Shown piece after piece: positions 1 through 9,480 of a DNA stretch of 64,000 nucleotides. The notes beneath the pieces are model-generated. The model did no database searches. It saw only the letters and a list, made by a program, of their open reading frames with translations, and was not told the DNA's origin. Both the position numbers and the translations under genes were made by a program. Location of the stretch: positions 682,001-746,000 of the forward strand of contig JAIXMO010000004.1 of the NCBI GenBank assembly GCA_025677825.1. The letters are read 5' to 3'. This DNA is from Helicostylum pulchrum (Eukaryota > Mucoromycota > Mucoromycetes > Mucorales > Mucoraceae). Position 1 is the stretch's first letter. The number at the start of each line of letters is the position of its first letter.

Positions 1-184
1 GTCATTGCCTCTCGTCCCGGTCAATCTGGTCGTTGTGATGGTTATATTCTCGAGGGTAAGGAACTTGAGTTCTACCTTCGTAAGATTAAGGTAAATATCT
101 AAGCAGTGTTTTTTTTATGTATTATGTAAACAAGTGTAAACTAACTTTCTTTTTTTATTATAATTATAGTCTAAGAAGCATTAA
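1..184 (+). CDS. RPS8: 40S ribosomal protein eS8, 3' end (partial)
   Basis: C-terminal part of ribosomal protein eS8, a component of the small cytoplasmic subunit; the 5' part lies outside the window. Bases 1-90 encode a stretch containing [20 protein letters not shown] and ending FYLRKIK, the conserved eS8 C-terminus. Reading straight on gives VNI and a stop at 102, but a GTAAAT donor at 91 and a TAG acceptor ending at 169, with a CTAAC branch site at 141-145, join residue K to SKKH and a TAA at 182-184. That basic tail suits eS8 better, so I place a phase-0 intron at 91-169 and a last exon of only 15 bases. The family call is secure; the tiny last exon is inferred. Confidence 0.88.
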
Positions 185-621
185 ATTTCTTAACTTTTTC
201 AATTTTCTTTTTTATGTACTTAATTTTTTTTCTGTGCAAATTGAGGATTCAAAATTTTTAAATAAACACAACTTCTGTAAAAAAAAAATAATAACATGTA
301 TTTTAAAATGTTTTACACTGATTGTTTTTTCTTTAAAAATATTTCTCTTCATGTTGTCAATTGTCATTTTTTTTTCTGCGTAAAACAAAGATTGCATTGT
401 TAAGTTTTGATTACATAAGTTTACGTGTTTTTTTTTATGTGTACGTCAAAAAGAGATTCACGTTGAAAAAAGAGATGCTCCCGGAATCTGTGCTTTAATA
501 ATGTCCGGTAGCAAATTTTATTTGCAATTTTTGGGAAAAAAAAAGCTTCAGCAGAAGGGGGATATAGTCAAATCGAAACAAGATTTTAGTTCTCCCTCTT
601 TTTATTACATCGTCTGACAAC
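185..621. other. Intergenic region between eS8 and uL5
   Basis: This very AT-rich stretch holds the eS8 3' untranslated region and the promoter and leader of uL5. It is full of T and A runs. I see no open frame with protein-like content and no RNA gene. Confidence 0.6.
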
Positions 622-1496
622 ATGGTAATATATTGATACTTTTTTTTTTGTGAAGCAATGTGAGAAAGTGATATGGAAATCAAATCGATGGATGTCTTTT
701 TTTTAAAACAACAAACAATAAACCAAAAAAAAATTTCAACACATTTTCCAACATTCGATTTAAAAAAGAGTCAATTTAGAATTCATGGAAAGCAACGATA
801 AAATAAAAGCTGAAACCAAAAATATAAAAGAACACGACATTACATTAAAGGATTAGAAAGGCAACAACCATTGATCTCTCTCTCATTGTGACAAAGGATG
901 ATTGCGTGTGTTTGACAGTAAATACTAATTTTTTTTTCTTCCTTTTTTTTTTATATAAGAGCGCCGAAGAACAGAAGGTGACCAAGAACCCCATGCGTAA
1001 CCTCCAAATTGAGAAGTTAGTTCTCAACATTTGTGTTGGTGAATCTGGTGATAGACTTACCCGTGCTGCCAAGGTTTTGGAACAATTGACTGGTCAAACC
1101 CCCGTCTACACCAAGGCCCGTTATACTGTCCGTACTTTCTCTATTCGTCGTAACGAAAAGATTGCCGTTCACGTTACTGTCCGTGGTCCCAAGGCTGAGG
1201 AAATCCTTGAACGTGGTTTAAAGGTTAAGGAATACGAACTTAAGGCTCGTAACTTCTCTTCCACCGGTAACTTTGGTTTCGGTATTGATGAACATATCGA
1301 TTTGGGTATCAAGTACGATCCTTCCATTGGAATTTACGGTATGGATTACTTTGTTGTTATGGGTCGTCCCGGTAACCGTGTTGCCCGCAGAAAGCATTGT
1401 AAGTCCAAGGTTGGTGTTAACCACCGTATCAAGAAGGAAGAATCTCAAGAATGGTTCAAGGCCCGTTTCGATGGTACCATCTCCTACAAGGCTTAA
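622..1496 (+). CDS. RPL11: 60S ribosomal protein uL5 (L11)
   Basis: Ribosomal protein uL5, which with 5S rRNA and uL18 forms the central protuberance of the large subunit. Exon 2 (960-1496) encodes nearly the whole protein, including [27 protein letters not shown] and the C-terminal EEWF-like [14 protein letters not shown] region (here [11 protein letters not shown]). The open frame extends upstream to 888, but that part is intron: a T-rich tract with a TACTAAT branch site precedes an AAG acceptor at 957-959, after which the frame reads [12 protein letters not shown]. The first exon is inferred to be just the start codon at 622-624, followed by a GTAATA donor, giving a 335-base phase-0 intron and 179 residues (human L11 has 178). 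Single-codon first exons and long first introns are common in fungal ribosomal protein genes. Family call certain; exon 1 probable. Confidence 0.92.
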
Positions 1497-3780
1497 GTTT
1501 TTTCTCTGTAAAAAACTTGTCTCTTTTTGCAATCGTTACTCTTTTTTTTTATCTTGAATAAATTATCAAAAAACGAATGAATTGTATCTGTATTTGTTTT
1601 ATTGTATACGCTTTTTTTTATTATTATTATCATAATCGAGTGTTGTTTCTACACGTAGGGCAACATTTAAACCGTCGTTAACAAGTATATCTAAGACAGT
1701 AATATGATGCTAGCATCAGATAAAGAGGTATCAATACCGTTTATACCGAATCCCACGGAGACACTTTTCTTCATGTTTTTTTTAAAAAAACACGTCGATA
1801 AAAAGTGTACATAAAAAGTAGGTGATATTTTTGGGCAGGTAGAACATCAGAATAAGAAGAGAAGTACGTACTAATACACATAAAAGAGGAGCTGTGAAGC
1901 TACGCTTTGCGTTTTTGATATTCTGTCGAGTACTTTATCAGTGTAACAATTGATATATACAGCAAATACGGACAATTACTCATATATAAAAAAAAGACAG
2001 TGAGTATATGGTTTATATAATTTTTTATTAAGTGAAAAAAAAAAGAAGGTGCTTATCTTTGTTTCCTAATGCCGCAGTAAACAGCAACTAGTACTCACAG
2101 GACAACTACCACGAGAAGGTGTAAACACATCAGGTCCCAAAAAATAGGTCTTTATCCGATAACTATCACTTACTCCCATTACAGGAGTATCAAACTACCA
2201 AGTCATACTTAGATACCACACTCGTATTACTTTTTCAGTTTAAGGCCAACCAACAACACACAAAAACGAAAAATTAACACCGGTCTCATACTAGGTCCAA
2301 GTGAGGATGGCTTAAGAGTAGGCCCTACACTAGTCAAAAGCGTCAACAGCATGTCACTATACACGTTTACGTCCTCCGTCAACACCAGACAGCATCCAGT
2401 GCGTTGTTGGGAAAGTGGTGGAGCGTATGAGCAACTGCGGGAACCATCACCACCGAGCTGCTCTAATGCAGATTTCCAAAGGCATGTATAAAACGCAAAA
2501 GGTAGAGGCGAACTACAAAAATGCATGTCTGACCTTCAAGATTAAATAACCCTTTAGCATAGAGTCATAAGATCCCCCACTTATATAAATGAGTTAATGG
2601 TCAAAAAATAATGTTCAATCCCACATGCACACGAAGACTGCAACGGCATTAGCATTCCCAAAGTCTGCTAAATTAACCGACGATAGAATGGTGACCACAA
2701 AACTACCGCCCTCGCGAACATCTGTTAAACCATCAAAACTATCTGTTATTTTACTAACAAAAGTGATGTGTGCTAATTGGCATGCAAGACGCTGGCACTA
2801 GCCGCTACTAACAGCAAGTCGCTATGAACATTAATAAGTAAGCCCTAAACCTTTACAGCGGCACAAGTACTCATCCTCTGGTCTTACGCTATACTACCCC
2901 CAGTCATAGCACCTGAAGCATGTCCTCCAAGGGATAAAGAATGACGAAGAAGAAAAAAGGAAAAAAAAAAAAAAAAAATGCGATTTATTTATTTTGTTGC
3001 GAAACAACGCTAGCCAATAAAAAACGCTCCATTTTCTAAGTATCGTTTTTTCGAATTGTTAAGCGATACTTTGAAGAAATAATCGTATACAGCACGAAAT
3101 ATTCTAGCTTCAAGTGTTTTTGATGCCTTGTAACTTTTTCAACGGTTGGTTCTGGCTACTAAATAGAGCTTAAAGTTGCTCACTCAATTACTATGACCAA
3201 AAGTAACATTATCCTGGATAAAAATAACACAGCACTCTCAGAAAAAGGTAATTTAAACGACAGGCATCTAAGAACCAAGTTATTTAGACATTATTTGCGG
3301 TATAATGTGAAAACATCTACTGATATAGTGCTCACAGTGATAATTTGCAATATTCAATTCGTTTTTTTTTATTGCACGCTCTATTTTTTTGAATTTCTTG
3401 CCTGTAAATAGACCAGCCTAAAATGGACGATAATCCGTTTGTCATTATCTTCCTGTCATCGATTGGGAACTTATCTACATTATCGGTGTGCAACTGACAC
3501 TAGCTAGTTTTAGCTCTATATTATTGTTTTGAAAAAAAAAGCCCTTGTGTGGTACAGTGATGAAAATTAATAAAGAGTCGTATTCAAAAAGTAAAAAGTC
3601 ATGTATTTTTTTTATACAGTAAAGGATTTTTTTTTAAAAATTGGTAAAAAAAAAAGAAAAAAAAAACCCCTTTGGTGTAATAACCATTGTGTACAGAAAG
3701 GCATCAAGTAAAGTTTATTCTTTTATGATCAACAGTAAACAAATAAATAGCTAAAAATAAAGGGGGAGAATTTTTTTTTT
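1497..3780. other. Gene-free region with an atypical block ending in poly(A)
   Basis: No gene is recognised in these 2.3 kb. From about 2050 to 2945 the base composition changes: higher GC, few homopolymers and mixed sequence, unlike the flanks. The block ends in an A-rich tail with an 18-base A run near 2961-2978. Its longest open frame (minus strand, 2227-2526) matches no family I know. A 14-base perfect palindrome, TGATGCTAGCATCA, lies near 1704-1717. The block could be the remnant of a retroposed sequence, but no target-site duplication was found by eye. Confidence 0.4.
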
Positions 3781-4069
3781 TTACATGAGAAGACAACCGC
3801 AGCCGGCAGTGGGTTCAGCAAAGGGGTCTGGATTTCGATTTCCCCAAACTGACGGCACCATCATATCTTGGTTTGTTTCGCAAAACTCAATCAGTCTATA
3901 ATAAAATCAATATCTCTCTCTCTCTTTATCTTTTTTTCTGTATTTTGTTTACTTACGAACGACTCGCTTCGGAAATTGGTATACGAGATATTTCTAACTG
4001 TTCTTTTAATTTATCATTTAATTCTAACAACTTTCGAAGCTTTGTTTCTGATATTGTTTGTCGTGTCAT
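3781..4069 (-). CDS. Heterotrimeric G-protein gamma subunit (Ste18-like)
   Basis: A 75-residue protein from two exons: 4069-3957 and 3895-3781, with a 61-base intron (GTAAGT donor, TATAG acceptor). It shows the fungal G-gamma layout: an N-terminal amphipathic helix (KLRKLLELNDKLKEQLE, about 10-26) that pairs with G-beta, then the conserved RIPISEASRSLIEFC and MVPSVWG motifs, a DPFAEP segment, and a C-terminal CaaX box CLLM (Cys72) preceded by another cysteine (Cys70). In fungal G-gamma proteins the CaaX cysteine is prenylated and the upstream cysteine palmitoylated, which holds G-beta-gamma at the plasma membrane for pheromone or nutrient signalling. No other G-protein gene is in the window. 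The start is the only in-frame ATG at the right distance. The small exons make this gene easy to miss. Confidence 0.88.
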
Positions 4070-4352
4070 AGTTTTTTTTTTGTTTTTTGTTGGTATGTAT
4101 GAAAAAAGAGAAAAGAAAGGATGTAGGATTTTCTCTCTTTTTTTTTTTAAACACGGTCTTTTTAAAGGAGTTGGTGAAAAAAAGTTAAAGGAGTGAGAGG
4201 AGAAAATCCCCTATTTTTTCTCACTCGGTACCTTTTTTTATTTAAATAATAATAAAAACACAATTGTCTCACACAGCAGGTAATTTATATGAATAAGATA
4301 AAAACCCGTTTAATGTTTCCCTTTTTTAATCCGATAAATACATTTTATTTCT

Positions 4353-6357
4353 TTAATAATCCTATTATACAAACAGGTTAAAATATCGAACCATTTGTTT
4401 CTTTTAGTAAAAAAATAAAATAAAAAAAAACTTACATCAAATCTGTCAGGCATTAATACTGGTGCAACCATTGACCAAATATAAATAACATGGCAGATCC
4501 ATCCAGAAACAATCTTGACCCAAACGGCAGTATAACTTTGACCGATTCGAACCAAGTCTCCGTTATCGTGATTAATACTATCCTCAAACCGAATTGTGTT
4601 CCTAAATATTACTTTTTTTTTAGCTAAAATAAAAAAATCATATTATTGTTGTAACTTTACCAGTTGGTTAATACCATAGAGACATACATGGCAGCAATTG
4701 CAAATACAAAATGAAAGAATGAATAACTATATAATGAACCAAACCTTTCATCATCTCTTTCATCTAATCCATTATCAATATCATCATCATCTTCATCTTC
4801 ATATAATACAGATCTTGGTAATGCACTTTTTTTTTAAAAAAAAGAATTAATTCGCAACCCCTTTAAAAATAAATGCATTCAAAAAAAAAAAATCTTACCC
4901 AGCTTCAACAGCCGCAACTAAATGCTCTCTTGCAGATCCTTGCGTGCTCATACGTTGAGCTCCAGCGTCTACTTGATTAGCCATTAATGGAACCGCACTT
5001 GTTGTATCTAACGGTTCAGTATTTTCCAGTCTAGGCCTACCTGAAGATTTACTGATGAATGCACCGTCTTGTGTAGCTGCACGACTTGTGGAATAAGCAA
5101 CAGCCAAAAAAGTAAATACTGCACCAAGTACAACTGAAGTTGTTTGAGGTCCAATGGATTTACGCAATGGGTTACATTCTTTGTCGTTGGGTTCATTGGC
5201 TACAGCAGATAAAACTAAATAAGTACAGTAGATAACTACAATGGACGCTTGTGATAATCCCGATCGTGAGTTCCCTTCTTGGATACGTGGAGAAACACAT
5301 AAAACTGTAACTAGAACACAGAGGATCAGGTTGAGTGTAACAAAGAATTGGTTGAGTGAGCAGCCGTTGGTGGCAAAGAAACCGTACATGATACCGGTTA
5401 ATGTGATTGCACCTGCAAACATTAAGAGTGTACCAACTTTGATAAAGGTCGATTGGGGTGAGTATAGGTGTATAGTAATTGTATATACGTTTTTTTAGCC
5501 TGTACTTACTGATCAAGATATTTTTCCATAAGTTTGAATCATTCATTTCATAATTTTCCATACACCTTTCAGTCCAACTATGAGCAAAATCAACTAATAA
5601 GACTAACCCAAATAAAATAAAGATAGCAGCACCAAATAATGCAAAGTAGTTTCCCCAGACCATAAAGAACCCACTTGGAATAAAAAATGAAATGACTAAC
5701 AAGACAATCCATCCAAGTATCTTTGGGCCCCACCATCCGTTTTGAATGGCAGCTCGCTTTTGTCGACTGTCATGAACACCGATTAATAAACAGCCCAAGA
5801 TAGCATGAAATAAGACAAGTGCAAATGATACTCTGTGAACCTAATTTTACATTGTTTTTGTTGTTAATTGTTTGTTTTTTGGTTTCGTCAGTTACGTAAT
5901 AAGACTTACACCCATAACACCGTAACATGTTCCTTCTGGACAATCCAGTTTCATATAATCTAGTGTCAGGTGCTCGAGTTTTTTAATGGCCCAGTTGGAT
6001 AACATGAGCCAAGAAAGCTATAGAATACTTAGTCATTGCTTCCAAGGAAGAAAAAAAAAACTAGACTGTAATACATACAATTGAATTGAATAAGAATATA
6101 ATCTATTTTAAAAGGTTAGTAATTCAAGTTTTTTTTTTTAAAAAAAAAAAGGACTTTACTGCATAACCAATTCGAGTGGCTATTGAGTTGTTACAATTAC
6201 AACTATTTCATAGCATTAGATAAATAACAGTATGTATAGTTTTATTGTTTTACCTTTTAAAAGCTAAAGAACAAGCAGCGGCAGAAAAGCAACCTGCAAT
6301 CCAGGATCCTAATGTACCTAATGCAGGTAAAGCAACACAACTTAAAAGTGCTCCCAT
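4353..6357 (-). CDS. TMS1: Serinc/Tms1 family multipass membrane protein
   Basis: Serine-incorporator (Serinc/TDE1/Tms1) membrane protein, 495 residues from nine exons: 6357-6254, 6202-6160, 6102-6079, 6017-5910, 5840-5510, 5436-4899, 4825-4661, 4601-4436 and 4361-4353. It starts MGALLS, then CNCNNSIATRIGYA, both typical of the family. The middle carries many hydrophobic segments (LIGVHD, ILGWIVLLVISFFIPSGFF, NLILCVLVTVLCVSPRIQEG) and the C-terminus has the hallmark YSYSFFHFVFA, LTNW, AVWVKI and MVAPVLMPDRFD. An acidic loop (EDEDDDDIDNG) precedes the last membrane spans. Serincs are ER, Golgi, vacuole or plasma-membrane proteins linked to phospholipid distribution; the exact role in fungi is unsettled. 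The 9-base last exon (D-Y-stop) is the least certain part; stopping in the preceding intron would change only the final residues. Confidence 0.93.
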
Positions 6358-6474
6358 GTATTTATTTTTAATGAAAAAAGAAAAGAAGAAAAATTAAAAC
6401 CTCGGATTTTTTTTTTTATGCTTTAATAATCATAAAAAAAAAAGTTGTCTAGAAAAAAAAAGAGGGAAAGTCTA

Positions 6475-7586
6475 CTATGATTTCCAAGGCAAAGTGCCAG
6501 TATATAAGGCATTGTTGGATGGACAGTAATTTAAAAGTGGAGCCAAGATAGGACAAGAGGTAGCATAAGCATGTCTTCTACGAAAAGGGTTTCTATCCTT
6601 TTTCTTTTGCTTTAAAACACTGTGACACCCGTATAAATCTTTTTGAAAGGGTTTAAATGAATTTAATAGCTCTCCTCTTTCACGATCTGGTGCTTCGGCA
6701 TCCGATGGATCTATACCAATATATTCAAACCTATACAATAAAGTTGATTAATTTATCATACTTTTTTTACGTACAGTTGTATTATACTACTACATACTGA
6801 TCTAATGGATATCCAATAGCGTATCGATGGATATCTTGAAATCGTTGTCTCTTAAATTCAAATCCAATAACTGTAATCGATCTTGGATAATTGCCAGTCA
6901 TTTCTGAAAATCGACAGATTGAAAACAATAGGTTCTCGTGAGAGTCTTTAGCGAATTCTTCTGTAATCATTCTTGCAGGCAACGTTTCTTTTTCTTTTTC
7001 AGTTAAACTGTTATCATTGTCTAATAAAATTTTAGCTATTTGCCAATATGAAAACGCTTCGGATCGAGGACCTGCCTTTGGTCTAGTTTCACCCCTTTTT
7101 TTTAAAAGAAAGTGTTAATAGGATAATAACGAACAAGTAGGCATATATTTACCCGGAAAATATCAAGACTGCATTAGTATCTCTCTTTAATAGCTCGATA
7201 CCCTTTTGAATGTGTTCGATAAATACATGAATTTGTCCACCTTGCTGAAACGGTTCCAGAACCCAATTACTGTCTAGTCTAGTCTGCTGCAATTGGTCAG
7301 GGCCGGTATAGATGGCATGACCTGCAACAATAATAGCATGATGTTTTTCGATTAAAGGTAATGGAGGTAACGAATCAAGTGAATTAAATAGCGGTGCAGA
7401 AGGTTTGTACTTGTGTTGAATCAAGTTTAGTAATAGACTACTGAATAGAATCGTTAAAAGTATAAAGATGGGCACTTGTCTTTTGTTGAGTCGACGCCAA
7501 ATATATCCATTGCCTTGTGTTGGTCCTGTAAACGATGTTGTGTCAATGTGTAAGGGTAATATTGTCTTTCTTTTATTATTCGACAT
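6475..7586 (-). CDS. DUF218 domain protein, single-pass membrane
   Basis: A 328-residue protein from three exons (7586-7153, 7094-6798, 6730-6475). A basic N-terminus is followed by one hydrophobic segment at about residues 37-54 (PIFILLTILFSSLLLNLI), which suggests a type II signal anchor. The rest matches the DUF218 fold: AIIVAGHAIYTG, a central IFSGGETRP motif, SEAFSYWQIA, the EEFAKDSHENLLFSICRF motif and ITVIGFEFKRQRF. Bacterial relatives (SanA/YdcF type) are Rossmann-like proteins of uncertain envelope function; fungal members are uncharacterised, and none of these features fixes a reaction. It lies just upstream of the Serinc gene on the same strand (117 bp gap), and the SF3B4 gene diverges from it about 850 bp away. 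Exon lengths keep the frame, and the protein looks intact. Confidence 0.8.
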
Positions 7587-7934
7587 TTTTTTTTTTTTAT
7601 ATGTGAGTAAAAAAAAGAAACCTCAATGTTACTACACACTATTCGAAAAATTTAAGCTGTTTTTTATATGGGCTTTAAAATAAATGTGTGCTGTAAAAGA
7701 GATGTCCTATTTAGGATTAGACAGTTGCTTCAAGTTTTGTGCTTTTCTTTTTTGGAGGCATTAAACTACTTTTTTTTTTTTCTTTTGCTGTAAAAAGAGG
7801 TATTTGATCCAAGTACATAAAAAGTAGAAATAATCTCAAGAAATGAAAGAGAAATACGTTTTATTATATTCCTTGCTTGCTATTTAATAAAATAGACACA
7901 AACAAGTGGTTGCAGATACCAGAATTGTTTCTGT

Positions 7935-8215
7935 TTTTAAATATAGCTGTGTATTTACGGGGAAAAGAAAGTGTGGTGTATTACTTTTATAAAGTGCTCT
8001 TTAAAAAAAGTAGCACATAATAATTTAGCGGATCTTATGGTCTTGTGCTAGCGACGATGCACTCGATTTTCTTCCCTTACAGCATCACAGTCGGGTGGAA
8101 CACGTTTGAGAAAGAAATGCCCTTATGTCCAGTGGTTACTTTAAGAACAACAGTATCGTTTTTTTTTCGGACGTAAAAGAGAACAAAAGCGCTATAAATG
8201 AATACAAAATATAAG
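7935..8215 (+). repeat. Dispersed repeat, copy A
   Basis: This intergenic stretch aligns by eye to 43950-44192 on the same strand. Shared anchors include GTGTGG-GTATTA, the block TCAC-GTCGGGTGGA at 8094, TTTGAG-AAGAA-GC-CTTAT, and a downstream AACAAAA segment followed by a TAAGA/TAAGC end. Gaps and substitutions show old divergence. It lies in the divergent promoter region between the DUF218 and SF3B4 genes. No open frame is conserved between the copies. Boundaries are approximate. It may be a remnant of a short mobile element, or a decayed duplicated gene. Confidence 0.55.
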
Positions 8216-8437
8216 CACACCAAAAATGTGTTCCATGCAAGAAAGTTCAATACGTGTTCACCTTTTTGAGCTCACAACATCCAACTATTTGTGAAGATAG
8301 AAGTTTGCTGTCAAGGATGAAAGTCGGAGATACTCTTGAGCCAACGGGTGTCGTCACTTTTTTTGTATATCTTTTTTTTTTTTTTTTTTTTTTCTCTATT
8401 TGAAGCTTTCTTTTTTTACATAAAATAATAGATCTCA

Positions 8438-9349
8438 ATGGCTCAACAAATCGAGCGTAACCAAGAAGCTACCATTTACATTGGTAACCTTGACGAAAGA
8501 TGTTCTGAATCACTTGTTTGGGAACTAATGTTACAAGCTGGACCTGTTGGTAAAGTTTTTTCTTTACTTTTAAAAAAATATACTTATATTTACTGACATA
8601 AAAACTAGTTAATGTACATTTACCAAAGGATAGAGTGACACAGACTCATCAAAGTTACGGTTTTGTGGAATTTTTAACAGAAGAGGATGCAGATTATGCT
8701 ATAAAGATTATGAACCAAGTTCGACTTTATGGTAAACCTATTCGTGTCAATAAGGTACAGTTCGGATATATATTGTTACGTGTATATATGTATATATTAA
8801 CGTAACTTTTTTTTTATGTACGTGTAGGCTACTTCAGATAAAAAGAATCTAGATGTCGGAGCAACCTTATTTATTGGTAATTTGGATCCAGAGGTCGACG
8901 AAAAGATGTTATACGATACATTCAGTGCGTTTGGTTTAATTGTTCATACACCAAAGATTTCGAGAGATCCAGAGACTGGAGGAGTGAAAGGGTTTGGGTT
9001 TATTAGTTTTGATAATTTCGAATCGGCCGATGCGGCCATTGATGCTATGGAAGGACAGTACTTGATGAACAAACAGATTTCGGTTTCGTATGCGTTTAAA
9101 AAGGACGGTAAAGGAGAAAAACATGGTTCAGCAGCAGAAAGATTGTTGGCAGCTGAGGCAAGGAAAAATGTACAAATGCCAAATCGATTATATTCTGGTG
9201 GACCTGCTATGGCACCTGCTATTGGAGCTACTAGTGTCTATACAGGTACAGTTAGACCTCCTCCTCCACCACCTCCTATGGGTGGTCCTGCTGGGTATCC
9301 TAATATGGTCTATCCTCCTCCTCAACAACAACAGCAGCAATACTGGTAG
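8438..9349 (+). CDS. SF3B4: Splicing factor 3B subunit 4 (SAP49/Hsh49)
   Basis: SF3B subunit of the U2 snRNP that contacts pre-mRNA near the branch site. Three exons (8438-8549, 8609-8754, 8828-9349) give 259 residues. RRM1 (about 13-90) carries RNP2 IYIGNL and RNP1 [11 protein letters not shown]2 (about 100-177) carries LFIGNL and GFGFISFD. The opening [17 protein letters not shown] and the linker [17 protein letters not shown] are diagnostic of this family. The tail is proline-rich ([10 protein letters not shown]) and glutamine-rich, shorter than the human one (424 residues in all) and longer than yeast Hsh49. A 22-base T run at 8372-8393 lies shortly upstream of the start codon. Skn7 follows 131 bp downstream on the same strand. 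Confidence 0.96.
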
Positions 9350-9480
9350 AAGTAGTAGTAGTGGTGGTGGTAATAAAAAAATAAAAAACCTGTGTGACTT
9401 GTTTGCAAATTTGTGTATTAAAAAATATAAAAAAATAAACTTATTTTTCTTTTTTTTTCTTGAGTAGACATGAATACATC

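Noticed and set aside
888..959. ATG at 888 as the start of uL5
   Set aside because: The 24 added residues are T-rich intron sequence (FFFFLFFLY) and are absent from uL5 proteins; a branch site and acceptor precede the conserved start.
2227..2526. 99-codon minus-strand frame in the atypical block
   Set aside because: No family resemblance, no homologous splice structure, and composition alone can explain an open frame of this size there.
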